Source: Atlantibacter hermannii
Lineage (GTDB): Bacteria > Pseudomonadota > Gammaproteobacteria > Enterobacterales > Enterobacteriaceae
Direction: 5' to 3'
Assembly: GCA_900635495.1 (NCBI GenBank)
Contig: LR134136.1
Span: 1,488,001 to 1,552,000, forward strand
Length of the DNA: 64,000 nt
Part shown: in pieces, positions 18,062-27,715 of the stretch
How positions within the stretch are numbered: the first letter of the stretch is position 1
How the letters are laid out: every line of letters begins with the position of its first letter
Made by a program: the position numbers and the translations under genes
Notes under the pieces: model-generated
The model's input: the letters and a program-made list of their open reading frames with translations, nothing else
What the model was told of the DNA's origin: nothing
Database searches by the model: none

Positions 18062-19402
18062 ATGAAAATTTTTCGCCCGTTATGGGAAGACGGGGCCTTT
18101 CTGGTCCCGCAGCAGTTCCAGCAGCAGTCACGCTGGGATGCGCACGTTGCCGATACCGTTTCAAGAATGGCGCACGCCCATCCCTGGGGCGTATTGTGCG
18201 CTGAGTTTGATGACAGCGCACTCACACTCTCACGGCTCAATGCCATCCGTCTGGCGGTACGCTTTGCAGATGGAACGCTGATCGATACGGATCTGGCGGA
18301 TAATTTGCCGCCGGTTTGTGATTTATCCGCGACGGGGCTGGAGAGTGTCGAGGTGCTGCTGTGCCTGCCGCTGCTTAGTGCGAACGGCGGTAATCTGGAC
18401 GACGGACACGACAGTGCCCGCCCGCGTCGCTGGCAGTCGGAGCGGGTCACGGTGCAGGAGCTAACCGGACACGAGCGCAGCGAGCTCGCCGTGCTGCGCC
18501 ACGCGCTGACGCTGCGCCTCTCCACCCAGGAAAATGCGGCATATCTGACCTGCCCGGTGGCCAGAGTCATCCGTAATGCGCAGGGGCAGTGGAGCCTGGA
18601 CCGAGGTTTTATTCCCCCGATGCTGTCGCTCTCGGCAAGCCCTGCGCTGGTGAGTGAACTGGGCGATCTCTTGCACCGTCTTCAGGCCCGGCGCAAACGC
18701 CTGATGGCGATGCGACGGGAAAGCAATGAACGGATGGCGGACTTCGCGGTGGCGGATGTCTCCCTGTTCTGGCTGCTGAATGCGCTCAACAGCGCGGAGC
18801 CGGTGCTGATGGAGCTCCACCAGACACCGTCCCGCCATCCTGAGTTGCTGTACCGCGAGCTGGCAAGGCTAGCTGGCAGCCTGCTGACCTTTTCCCTCGA
18901 ACATAACGCGGACGATATCCCGCTCTACCGGCACGATACGCCTGAAGAGGTCTTTCCGACGCTGTTTACCCTGCTGGACCGGCTACTGGAAGCCAGCCTG
19001 CCGTCCCGCGTCGTCGCCATTGCGCTCGAGCAAGGCGAGGACAGGGAAATCTGGCGAGGGCGACTACACGACACGCGGCTGCGTGAAGGTGCAGACTTCT
19101 ATCTCTCGGTGCGCTCCTCCATGCCGAACCACGAGTTGCAGACCCGTTTCCCTCAGTTGTGCAAGGCGGGTAGCCATGACGACGTATCTGAAGTCGTCAA
19201 CATTGCCCTGAGCGGGATGGTGATTAAACCGCTGAGCCACGTCCCGGCAGCTATCCCGGTGCGTCTGGAAAACCAGTATTTTGCGCTCGATCTTTCGACG
19301 GCGGCGGCCCGCGCGATGCTGGATGCAGGAAACTGCACCTTCTACACGCCGGAGTCGCTCGGTGACGTGAAGCTGGAACTGTTTGCGGTGCTGCGCTCAT
19401 GA
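18062..19402 (+). CDS. tssK: T6SS baseplate protein TssK
   Basis: 446-residue baseplate subunit that links the wedge to the membrane complex. Opens with the family signature PLWEDGAFLVPQQFQQQSRW and has the central helical region (LLHRLQARRKRLMAM), ending in the receptor-like C-terminal domain that contacts TssL/TssM. Its stop overlaps the tssL start (ATGA), keeping the K-L pair coupled. Confidence 0.95.
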   Translation: MKIFRPLWEDGAFLVPQQFQQQSRWDAHVADTVSRMAHAHPWGVLCAEFDDSALTLSRLNAIRLAVRFADGTLIDTDLADNLPPVCDLSATGLESVEVLLCLPLLSANGGNLDDGHDSARPRRWQSERVTVQELTGHERSELAVLRHALTLRLSTQENAAYLTCPVARVIRNAQGQWSLDRGFIPPMLSLSASPALVSELGDLLHRLQARRKRLMAMRRESNERMADFAVADVSLFWLLNALNSAEPVLMELHQTPSRHPELLYRELARLAGSLLTFSLEHNADDIPLYRHDTPEEVFPTLFTLLDRLLEASLPSRVVAIALEQGEDREIWRGRLHDTRLREGADFYLSVRSSMPNHELQTRFPQLCKAGSHDDVSEVVNIALSGMVIKPLSHVPAAIPVRLENQYFALDLSTAAARAMLDAGNCTFYTPESLGDVKLELFAVLRS

Positions 19403-20052
19403 ATCTGAATAATCTGGATTTAATCAATAAAACGTTTTATCCGGGCTGGCTGATGGTCAGTCAGTTGCGCAGCGGGCAGGAGATTCAGGACGGTGATGCG
19501 CTTTACCGCCGCGCCTGCCGCTGGGTAGCGGAGGCCCGCGAGGCATTAACTGACGGTGGATACAGCGCCGCTTCCTGTGAGCGCATGCTTTATGCCTACT
19601 GCGCGCTACTTGATGAGAGCGTACTGAACCGCGACAGGCAGGACGATGGTTACCGTAAATGGCGCAGGGACCCGTTACAGGCGCGGTTTTTCAGCACTCT
19701 GAATGCGGGGGAAGAGCTGTGGGAGCTTATCCGTACTGTTTTACGTGAGCCTGCACCCGACAGCGCGGTACTGACCTGTCTTTACCGGACCCTGCAACTG
19801 GGCTTTGTCGGCCAGTACCGTGAGCAGGACGACGAGCGGCGGGAGGATGTGGTACGTGCGCTCGGCGAGCGCGTCCCGCCGTTTGCGCTAAGTGAGGATG
19901 CGCCAGTAGTGGTTCGGGCATCACGCCTGCGTAGCGGACGGCGGATGTACTGGCTGGGCTGGGCAGCAGGTATTGTGGTGCTGGCCGCGCTGTGGCTTAT
20001 CTTCTCGTCATCTCTGGCGCAGATGGTGGCCCAAATTGCAGGGCAGGGTTAA
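19399..20052 (+). CDS. tssL: T6SS membrane-complex protein TssL (DotU family)
   Basis: 217-residue tail-anchored inner-membrane protein. Cytoplasmic hook domain (YCALLDESVLNRDRQ near residues 70-85) and a single C-terminal membrane helix MYWLGWAAGIVVLAALWLIF. No peptidoglycan-binding domain in this polypeptide; that function is in the next gene. Overlaps tssK by 4 bases. Confidence 0.93.
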   Translation: MNLNNLDLINKTFYPGWLMVSQLRSGQEIQDGDALYRRACRWVAEAREALTDGGYSAASCERMLYAYCALLDESVLNRDRQDDGYRKWRRDPLQARFFSTLNAGEELWELIRTVLREPAPDSAVLTCLYRTLQLGFVGQYREQDDERREDVVRALGERVPPFALSEDAPVVVRASRLRSGRRMYWLGWAAGIVVLAALWLIFSSSLAQMVAQIAGQG

Positions 20053-20055
20053 CGG

Positions 20056-21756
20056 ATGCGCGTACTCTCCCGTGGTTTACTGACAGCGTTTGCCCTCCTT
20101 CTTGCGCTGTGGCTGGTGCTGGGATTCTGGCCGCTCTCTGCGAGCAGTCGCCTCGTACTGAGTCTGTGTATTCTGCTGGCGGGCGGTGTCGCGCTCTGGC
20201 GTCAGTGGCGGCAGCATCTGCACCGTCGGGCTATCAGTGAAACGATAACGGAGCACAGTCTGCCGCCAGAAGATTTTCAGGGCGCAGTGGTGCTGATCTG
20301 CGGCGATACCGCCTCCCTGTTTTCCGGTGATACGGGCTGGCGTGAAACCCGTCACGGCTGGTATCTGCGGGTACAGAGTGCCGAAGCACTGCCGCTGCTG
20401 GCGCAGCATCTGGCCGCCGTCCGCCCGGCACTGGTGTCTCAGGTTTCGGTCATGCTGGCGGTAACGCCGGAGACGCATGAGTCTGTGGAGGTATTTTCAC
20501 AGGTCCTGCGTCACTGGCGGCGCAGTATTGTCCAGTGCCGGACATGGCTGAACGGCCTGCCGCCCGTCTGGAGTGTGCTCTGGGTGTCACCACCTGTTTA
20601 CCATGCGGATGAGGCACTGTGGTTTACCGTCACGCCTGACCTGCCGGGGGTGCGTATACGGCAGAACGGTCATGTTGCTTTGCCAGTGACTGGCTGGCAA
20701 CAGGAAGCTGCGGGGGATGATGCCCGTCTCGCTGCTGCACTGTGGCTCGACAGCGTGCTCAGGCTGAGTGGCTCGCTTCTCTTCCGGCCGCTCCGCATCC
20801 GGCAGGAGGAACTCCCCGTCTGTAATCTCTGTGCTGTTGGGGGCTGTCTGACTCCTGTCGCGGGTGTACCGGAAAACCTTTGGTCACGACAGATAGCAGG
20901 GACAACCACACTGCCTCCGTCAACATTGGCAGTAGATGACCTGTTGCCTCTACCGGATGTGCTGCTGGCGTCACTGCCCCGTCGTCACGGCGTGAGCCGC
21001 CGGATGCAGGATATTCGGCTGGCGGGTTCGATCTGCTTTGTCTTCCTCGCGCTGGCAATGCTGGCCTCCTTTATCAACAACCAGCGTCTGGTACGCAGCG
21101 TGAATGACCATCTTGCCATTTATCATCGTCTCAGCGGTACGCCGCCCGCGCCAAAGCAGCAGGCCCAGCAGCGCCTGCGTGTGGACAGCCATCTGCTTGA
21201 CGAATGGCAGCGCCGCGGCGAGCCGCAGCGTTACGGGCTGGGTTTATACCAGGGGATGCGACTGATCCCCCTGGTTGAAGCGGCCATCAGTGACTGGGCG
21301 CCACCGCCGCCTCCGCGACCAGTGATTAAGAAAGTCGTGCAGGGGCCGCAGACCATCCGCCTTGACAGCATGTCGCTGTTCGACACCGGTAAATGGGTGC
21401 TGAAACCTGGCTCAACAAAGCTGCTGGTGAACTCGCTGGTGGGTATTAAGGCCAAACCCGGCTGGCTGATTGTGGTGGCGGGCCACACGGACAATACCGG
21501 CGACGACAAATCCAACCAGGTGCTTTCTCTTAAGCGTGCAGAGTCCGTCCGGGACTGGATGCGCGACACCGGGGACGTGCCGGAAAGTTGTTTCGCAGTG
21601 CAGGGTTATGGTGAAGAGCGCCCTGTCGCGACCAACGACACGCCGGAAGGTCGGGCGCTGAACCGCCGTGTCGAAATCAGTCTGGTGCCACAGGCGAACG
21701 CCTGCCAGTTGCCGGGCGAAACCCGCGCGCCATCACAGGATGATGGCGCTTCTTAA
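20056..21756 (+). CDS. T6SS-associated OmpA-domain protein (TagL-like peptidoglycan anchor)
   Basis: 566 residues: two N-terminal helices (LLTAFALLLALWLVLGFWPL and SRLVLSLCILLAGGVALW), a long middle region of unknown fold, a further hydrophobic helix (SICFVFLALAMLASFI near residue 325), and a C-terminal OmpA domain with SMSLFDTGKWVLKPGS and the NxxLSxxRA-like NQVLSLKRAESVRDWM. Such proteins fix the TssJLM complex to the cell wall. Directly after tssL. Confidence 0.85.
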   Translation: MRVLSRGLLTAFALLLALWLVLGFWPLSASSRLVLSLCILLAGGVALWRQWRQHLHRRAISETITEHSLPPEDFQGAVVLICGDTASLFSGDTGWRETRHGWYLRVQSAEALPLLAQHLAAVRPALVSQVSVMLAVTPETHESVEVFSQVLRHWRRSIVQCRTWLNGLPPVWSVLWVSPPVYHADEALWFTVTPDLPGVRIRQNGHVALPVTGWQQEAAGDDARLAAALWLDSVLRLSGSLLFRPLRIRQEELPVCNLCAVGGCLTPVAGVPENLWSRQIAGTTTLPPSTLAVDDLLPLPDVLLASLPRRHGVSRRMQDIRLAGSICFVFLALAMLASFINNQRLVRSVNDHLAIYHRLSGTPPAPKQQAQQRLRVDSHLLDEWQRRGEPQRYGLGLYQGMRLIPLVEAAISDWAPPPPPRPVIKKVVQGPQTIRLDSMSLFDTGKWVLKPGSTKLLVNSLVGIKAKPGWLIVVAGHTDNTGDDKSNQVLSLKRAESVRDWMRDTGDVPESCFAVQGYGEERPVATNDTPEGRALNRRVEISLVPQANACQLPGETRAPSQDDGAS

Positions 21757-21772
21757 AATGGAAATACACAAG

Positions 21773-21887
21773 TCATTCGGGCTGCATCGCGGCGGTAACT
21801 GAACGCATCCCCGGGAGCATAGTTCACTATGTTAACGGCGCAAATGAAGGCAGCTAACTAAGAGGCAGCCTGAAGGACGACGTGTAT
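21773..21887. repeat. Palindromic non-coding element upstream of hcp
   Basis: A nested inverted repeat fills the tssL-operon/hcp gap: outer arms TTCGGGCTGC (21776-21785) and GCAGCCTGAA (21865-21874), inner perfect hairpin CATAGT-TC-ACTATG (21818-21831). It resembles a dispersed enteric element I recall from intergenic positions, including near hcp genes, but I cannot name it. It could affect hcp mRNA or be a miniature mobile element. Confidence 0.55.
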
Positions 21888-21903
21888 AAAAGGAGTAATT
21901 AAC

Positions 21904-22395
21904 ATGGCAATACCTGTCTATCTGTGGCTGAAGGACGACGGCGGCGCGGACATCAAAGGGTCTGTGGACGTTAAGGACCGTGAGGGCAGCATCGAAGTGG
22001 TGGCGCAGGAACATAACCTGTACATCCCGACCGACAACAACACCGGCAAGCTGACCGGCACGCGTATCCACACGCCGTTCCTGTTCACCAAGGAAATCGA
22101 CTCCTCCAGCCCCTATCTGTACAAGGCGGTGACCACCGGTCAGACCCTGAAGTCTGCCGAATTCAGGTGGTACAAAATCAACGACGCGGGCCAGGAAGTG
22201 GAGTACTTCAACACCAAACTGGAAAACGTGAAGGTGGTGAAGGTTGCGCCAAAAATGCACGACATCAAGGACCCGGCGTTCGAGAAGCACAACCATCTGG
22301 AACAGATTGAGCTGCGCTACGAAAAAATCACCTGGACCTGTAAAGACGGCAACATCATTCATTCTGACTCCTGGAACGAACGTACCACCGCATGA
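21904..22395 (+). CDS. hcp: T6SS tube protein Hcp
   Basis: Inner-tube hexamer subunit and chaperone for secreted cargo, 163 residues. Starts MAIPVYLWLKDDGG after an AAGGAGTAATT ribosome site and carries the Hcp1-family stretches GRIHTPF-like TGTRIHTPFLFTKEID and TWTCKDGNIIHSDSW. Separate leader upstream (palindromic element) and a terminator downstream suggest independent high expression. Confidence 0.95.
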   Translation: MAIPVYLWLKDDGGADIKGSVDVKDREGSIEVVAQEHNLYIPTDNNTGKLTGTRIHTPFLFTKEIDSSSPYLYKAVTTGQTLKSAEFRWYKINDAGQEVEYFNTKLENVKVVKVAPKMHDIKDPAFEKHNHLEQIELRYEKITWTCKDGNIIHSDSWNERTTA

Positions 22396-22403
22396 TTCCC
22401 AGA

Positions 22404-22431
22404 CGGACAGGGACTCCTGTCCGCCGTTTTT
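22404..22431 (+). terminator. Terminator after hcp
   Basis: Stem GGACAGG / CCTGTCC with GACT loop followed by GCCGTTTTT, nine bases after the hcp stop. A second stem GCTGAGCG / CGCTCAGC follows at 22432-22461. Confidence 0.75.
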
Positions 22432-22556
22432 GCTGAGCGCCTGCCATAACGGACGCTCAGCAAAGAACACACAATCTGCCTGCCTGACCTGATGCGCTTT
22501 GGTATGTCAACAGCGAGGGGCGGTAGCGTGCCCGGAACTGTTAAGGAGAGAATCTC

Positions 22557-22888
22557 ATGGAACATCCAGCTGTTCTGTTACGGGGTCTTAACCCCTACTG
22601 TGCACGCGCGATGGAAGGTACGGCTTCGCTCTGCCAGACATGCGGCCATGCGGAAATCCTGTCTGAGCACCGGTGGCTGCCCGCCGCTACGAGTGGGGTA
22701 TGGACGCGATATGGCAGGATCTGCTGGCGTTTCTGGATAAACTCTTGCGTCCGGTGTGCGCCCGTCCAAAGCTCCCGGACGGCTTACAGAGCTTACTGCA
22801 CAACGTGTGGCTGTACGCCTCGCGGACGAAGCACCGCAGTTTATACGATAAACGCCTGAACGGTTTCGGTAACAAGGATGAACGCTAA
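22557..22888 (+). pseudogene. tssH: Relic of T6SS ATPase TssH/ClpV (N-terminal fragment only)
   Basis: MEHPAVLLRGLNPYCARAMEG and SLCQTCGHAEILSEH match the ClpV N-terminal domain of Klebsiella/Salmonella-type T6SS. About 15 codons are then lost; in another frame RRYEWGMDAIWQDLLAFLD continues the same domain, followed by RPKLPDGLQSLLHN and an unrelated tail. Both AAA+ domains (about 750 residues) are gone. The relic's TAA overlaps the following phospholipase start (TAATG). It lies where clpV belongs, after hcp. Recognised from family memory, fairly sure. No ClpV elsewhere in the window. Confidence 0.75.
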
Positions 22889-24777
22889 TGAGTCAAAACG
22901 ATATTATTTCTCCTGTCGCGACTGTTGATACCAGTGAGTGTGCCATCATCACCCCGTGGTTCGTTGAAAATACTGAGTACCCTCCGGTGCCGGCGACATA
23001 TATGCCATTAGTTAATGGTGAAGAAGCTTTCCGGTCGGTACATGAGGCCATTGCTAATGCCAAAAAAACAGTCGACATCATCTGCTGGGGATTTCAGCCT
23101 TCGATGTATTTTATTCGCGATGGCAAGGCTCCGTGTATTGGCGAACTGCTCGTCAGCATAGCCAAAGAGAAGAATGTACAGGTCCGTATTCTGGGTTGGG
23201 AAGCACCGTTTAACTCCGCCGGTGTTGCCGGTGAGTCTAATGTGCCCGGAAAAGACATTATCAGGTTCGGTGACCGGAATGGGCAAAGCGCTGAAGATAA
23301 GCAACATGCCTATGATCGGTGGTGGTTTTCCCGGTTCTCAAATTCCGGGGAGTGGATAAAAGCAATTAATGGGCCAATCGTAAGCCCCGCGCAGCCCACC
23401 CGAAATTCACCAATATTAACCCCTGTCTTTGTCGGGCGCGGATTTGATTTACTTGAGCGTGCAGAAATTGCTTATCAGGAGTTGCTGTACAGCGTTGACA
23501 GCGGGCTCTCTGGAATGTCCGCGGCTGTTATGGCTATCGCTCCAACGCATCATCAAAAAACTGTGCTGGTTGACTATGAACTGCCAGATGATGCCGTTGG
23601 TTTTGTGATGGGTCATAACATGCTTGATGAATACTGGGATAAGGATGCACATTCATCAAAACGCCGCCCTCCCGCGTTAGGTAGAGAGTTTCCCGACAGA
23701 GATACGTGGGCACCCAATACAGGGCCTCGGGGTAAGTGGCCGCGACAGGATATGTCCTGTCGGGTTACCGGCCCTCTTCTGGAACATCTTCATCAAAATT
23801 TTGCCCAGGCCTGGAACCGGGAGACGGAAGAAAATTTGCTTCTGTCCCGCAATGCCAAATGTGTTGCTAAAAAACTCAAACCCCTTGCAGGTAATGGCGA
23901 TCTTGTAATGGCTCAACTCCTTCGTACGCAAATGCGGGAAGGCAGGCGAGATATCGAAAAACTTTACCTGAAAAGCGTTAATAACGCGACGCAGTATATT
24001 TATATTGAAAACCAGTATTTCCGATGGCCACCGCTGGCCGAAGCAATTAAAGAAAATATAAAAGCCCAGAAGAAGGCCGGGCGTATTCCGGAAAAAGACG
24101 GTTATTTATATCTGTTCGTGGTGTCCAATGTTACGGATGAAGGGATAGGGGCAGGCACGGCAAATACACAGCGCATGCTCGACAGTCTGGGGCGTGGAGA
24201 TACCATACCTGAACTGACCCGGCTGCGTCGGATGGAGGAACTGAAAGCCAAAATGTACGAACCTTCGCCTTATCCGGCGTTGTCGGATGAAGGTATTGCG
24301 GAAGGATTCAGAAAACGTGCTGAATATGAAAAAGCCGCCGGGGAGCTAAAAAAGAAAGTTGCTGATGATTTCATGGTCCCCATAGACGGTCTGAAAGTAC
24401 ATATTTGCTCCCTGGTCGCCAAAGATTCTCCGGCAGAGGCGTGGATGCCAACGTATGTTCATTCCAAGATAATGCTGATTAATGATGTTTTCACCACACA
24501 CGGTTCAGCCAATATCAATACCCGCAGTATGGAAGTCGACAGCGAAATGAATATCGCCCATGAATGCGCGAAAGTGACAAAAGCCCTGCGTAAACGTTTA
24601 TGGAATATACATACCGGTGGTCAGGGTGTGCAGGATGATCCTGCGGATGCGTTTGATGCCTGGAATAAGCTCATCAAACGAAACCATGATAACCAATATG
24701 GAGAAGAGAAGAAAACGCCTGAAACCCCCCTCATTCAATTTCTTTACGACAAAACGACGTTAAAGGACAAGGACTGA
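22888..24777 (+). CDS. tle5: T6SS phospholipase D effector, Tle5 family (copy A)
   Basis: 629-residue lipase effector with two HKD catalytic motifs: THHQKTVLVDYE near residue 219 and VHSKIMLINDVFTTHGSANINTRS near 523. No signal peptide or membrane helix, as for Tle5 proteins carried by VgrG and acting on periplasmic phospholipid, chiefly phosphatidylethanolamine in studied cases. The partner lipoprotein gene overlaps its stop (TGATG). About 60 percent like copy B by eye, with conserved ends and a divergent stretch around residues 130-190. Confidence 0.88.
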   Translation: MSQNDIISPVATVDTSECAIITPWFVENTEYPPVPATYMPLVNGEEAFRSVHEAIANAKKTVDIICWGFQPSMYFIRDGKAPCIGELLVSIAKEKNVQVRILGWEAPFNSAGVAGESNVPGKDIIRFGDRNGQSAEDKQHAYDRWWFSRFSNSGEWIKAINGPIVSPAQPTRNSPILTPVFVGRGFDLLERAEIAYQELLYSVDSGLSGMSAAVMAIAPTHHQKTVLVDYELPDDAVGFVMGHNMLDEYWDKDAHSSKRRPPALGREFPDRDTWAPNTGPRGKWPRQDMSCRVTGPLLEHLHQNFAQAWNRETEENLLLSRNAKCVAKKLKPLAGNGDLVMAQLLRTQMREGRRDIEKLYLKSVNNATQYIYIENQYFRWPPLAEAIKENIKAQKKAGRIPEKDGYLYLFVVSNVTDEGIGAGTANTQRMLDSLGRGDTIPELTRLRRMEELKAKMYEPSPYPALSDEGIAEGFRKRAEYEKAAGELKKKVADDFMVPIDGLKVHICSLVAKDSPAEAWMPTYVHSKIMLINDVFTTHGSANINTRSMEVDSEMNIAHECAKVTKALRKRLWNIHTGGQGVQDDPADAFDAWNKLIKRNHDNQYGEEKKTPETPLIQFLYDKTTLKDKD

Positions 24778-26061
24778 TGCGCCGACTGTTATTGCTGTCC
24801 TGCCTGATGCTGGCAGCGTGCGACGGAGGCAGTGCCCCGGCCACGGTAAACAAGGATTTTGCCATGAACCCGCTTTCTGATATCAACACCCGCCTGGCCT
24901 TTACCTGTAAACATGAAACTATCCCCGCCCCGTCGGCGGAGACCGATATGCTGTTCAGGTATGCCCGCTGGCTGCAGGTGAATAACCGGCTTAAAGAAGA
25001 CAAGGCCGTGGACGCCCAAACCGAAAGGCTGTACCGCATAGCGGCAGCTAACGGGCACTACAAAGCCAACATTAACCTGCAGAACGGGTCAATGCGCGGT
25101 CAGTTCAGCCTTACCGGCGCAGAGCACCTGCGGATGAGCCAGCAACTGATTGATGCCGGCGTGGCAACCGGGTACTACTTTGTTGCCATATTTCTGAAAA
25201 ACGGGGCGGCAGGTTTGCAGCAGGACACGGACATGGCGTTGCGCTATTACCGCAAGGCGGCTGATGAGGGCAGCGCTCAGGCACAGGCGTATGTGGCTGA
25301 GAAATTGTTTATGGCTGGTACGGCATATGATGTTGCAGCCCAAATGCGTCGCTGCGCTGCTGAACAGGGTGAAGGAGAGGCTGCCAGTAACCTCGGCATC
25401 AATTTGCAGGGTAAAGGACTTTATCAGGAAGCAGTCGAAGCTTTTCAGTTAGGTGTTGCGGCTGGCGATGATACTTCTGCAAGTTTTTTAGCCAGTGGGT
25501 TTAGTGGCCCTGCGCCATCGAATACTCTGGACTACCTTGGGCAGCAGAAAGATGCTGAACGTTCCAGACGTTACAAGGCAATCTGGAAAATGTTGGCGGA
25601 CTATTCTTATCTTCACCCCTCAGTCCCGGAAATCAACGATATCGTTCCGTTACCGCCTGCACCGTTACCCGCCTGGGATGGCAAACTGAAATGGGTGGAG
25701 ACCTATAACGCTAATACCGAGCCGCCAAAACCTGGCGAGGCGCTGATAGTTGAGCTGGCAAAAGCAAAACAGCTTAACCCCGCGACCGGCAGACCGCTGC
25801 CGTCCTCACCGGACTTTGATAAAAACGCCGCCATCGTTCTGCTGTGTAAAACCGGCGAGCCCTGCCCGAAAAGCGGCTACTGGCAGGTTGCCCGGCCACC
25901 CCGTGAAGGGGTGAGCCGGAATGCCATTGTGATGTTTAAAGAGGGTGACATCATGCCCGCTGATGTTGTGGATATTTATCGCGCCCGTCCCCTGGCCGTT
26001 AGGTGACAAACATGAGCAGCATGAACAGCACACCGACTGGCGTTTTTTGGGTGAGGTCTGA
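24777..26061 (+). pseudogene. tli5: Sel1-repeat lipoprotein, probable Tle5 immunity protein (copy 1), frameshifted near 3' end
   Basis: Lipoprotein with signal peptide and lipobox LMLAAC at residues 11-16, then Sel1-like helical repeats (ALRYYRKAADEGSAQAQAY) and a conserved C-terminal domain (EINDIVPLPPAPLPAWDGK, CKTGEPCPKSGYWQ). As sequenced it stops at 26006; an extra C in 25989-25992 is the cause, and without it the frame runs to 26061 (427 residues, same as copy 2). Periplasmic Sel1 lipoproteins next to Tle5 genes neutralise the lipase. Overlaps tle5 copy A. Confidence 0.8.
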
Positions 26062-26134
26062 GGATATGTGTAAGAGCGACGGCATCCTGTTAATAACATC
26101 TCTGTACGGTTAATACCCTGAAGGAAAAGGATTT

Positions 26135-27419
26135 ATGCGCCGACTGTTATTGCTGTCCTGCCTGATACAGGCAGCGTGCGACGGGGGCAGTGCCCCGGCC
26201 ACGGTAAACAGGGATTTTGCCATGAACCCGCTTTCTGATATCAACACCCGCCTGGCCTTTACCTGTAAACATGAAACTATCCCCGCCCCGTCGGCGGAGA
26301 CCGATATGCTGTTCAGGTATGCCCGCTGGCTGCAGGTGAATAACAGGCTTAAAGAAGACAGGGCCGTGGACGCCCAAACCGAAAGGCTGTACCGCATAGC
26401 GGCGGCTAACGGGCACTACAGAGCCAACATTAACCTGCAGAACGGGGCCATGCGCGGTCAGTTCAGTCTTACCGGCGCAGAGCACCTGCGGATGAGTCAG
26501 CAACTGATTGATGCCGGTGTGGCGACCGGGTACTACTTTGTGGCCATATTTCTGAAAAACGGAGCGGCAGGTCTGCAGCAGGACACGGACATGGCGTTGC
26601 GCTATTACCGCAAGGCGGCTGATGAGGGCAGTGCTCAGGCACAGGCGTATATTGGCGACAAAACTGGCGCCGGTCGGTATGGCTCCGGATATTTCCCGAC
26701 AAATGTTCCGTTGTGCCGCTGAGCAGGACGAGGGAGAGGCAGCGAAGGCCTTAGGGATTGACCTGAAGAATCGAAGCCAACATCAGGAAGCTCTTGAAGC
26801 ATTTCAGTTAGGTGTGGCTGCGGGTGATGAGATTTCTGCCTACGCGCTTGAGAAGGGATTTGGAGGTCCGAAACCGACAGATACACTTTACTATCTGGGG
26901 CAACCAAAAGATCCTGAGCGTGCCAGTCGGTACAAAAAAATCGGCGACATCCTGAGCCGTTATTCCTACCGCTCTCCCTCAGTCCCGGAAATCAACGATA
27001 TCGTTCCGTTACCGCCTGCACCGTTACCCGCCTGGGATGGCAAACTGAAATGGGTGGAGACCTATAACGCTAATACCGAGCCGCCAAAACCTGGCGAGGC
27101 ACTGATAGTGGAGCTGGCAAAAGCAAAACAGCTTAACCCCGCGACCGGCAGACCGCTGCCGTCCTCACCGGACTTTGATAAAAACGCCGCCATCGTTCTG
27201 CTGTGTAAAACCGGTGAGCCCTGCCCGAAAAGCGGCTACTGGCAGATTGCCCGGCCACCCCGGCAAGGGGTGAGCCGGAATGCCATTCTGATGTTTAAAG
27301 AGGGTGACATCATGCCCGCTGATGTTGTGGATATTTATCGCGCCCGTCCCTGGCCGTTTGGCGATAAACATGAGCAGCATGAACAGCACGCCGACTGGCG
27401 TTTTTTGGGTGAGGTCTGA
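26135..27419 (+). pseudogene. Sel1-repeat lipoprotein, probable immunity protein (copy 2), frameshifted
   Basis: Nearly identical to copy 1 over the first 175 residues and the last 140, with a different centre. Lipobox IQAAC is slightly altered. An extra A in 26660-26663 breaks the frame at YIGDK; removing it gives 427 residues. The 73-base spacer and shared 3' flank show tandem duplication of the copy 1 gene. Its centre (GDKLAPVGMAPDISRQM) resembles copy 3, so it may protect against a different lipase than copy 1. Confidence 0.75.
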
Positions 27420-27715
27420 GGACGTGTATAAGGGTAATTGCAACCAGAGGATTAATTACAGGATTTCACTGCCTTTACAGGTTACGCCCCTTTTATTAAA
27501 AGAAGCATAATGGATTAGCGTAATTTTATACTTTTCAATTAATGTGGAATATTTGGTTTGATTTTTTATAAGGTTTTTAATTCATTTTTCGCAGCTATGT
27601 AACAGTTGCCTGAGAATTAAAATAGCTTTACTTATTTTAAAATAAATCAAACTCAACTCTTTACTGAGTTATGAGTATATATCAATAGCCAAAATAACAT
27701 CATGGAGTGATTGTC
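27420..27715 (+). promoter_or_regulatory. AT-rich leader of vgrG
   Basis: Non-coding gap of 296 bases, clearly richer in A/T than the genes around it. Probable promoter for vgrG and the second effector module. GGAGTG at 27704 is the ribosome site for the GTG start at 27716. No named operator seen. Confidence 0.45.

Noticed and set aside
22557..22859. A new 100-residue protein in one frame after hcp
   Set aside because: Only the first 45 residues are meaningful (ClpV N-domain); the rest is out of frame, while another frame carries the domain continuation.
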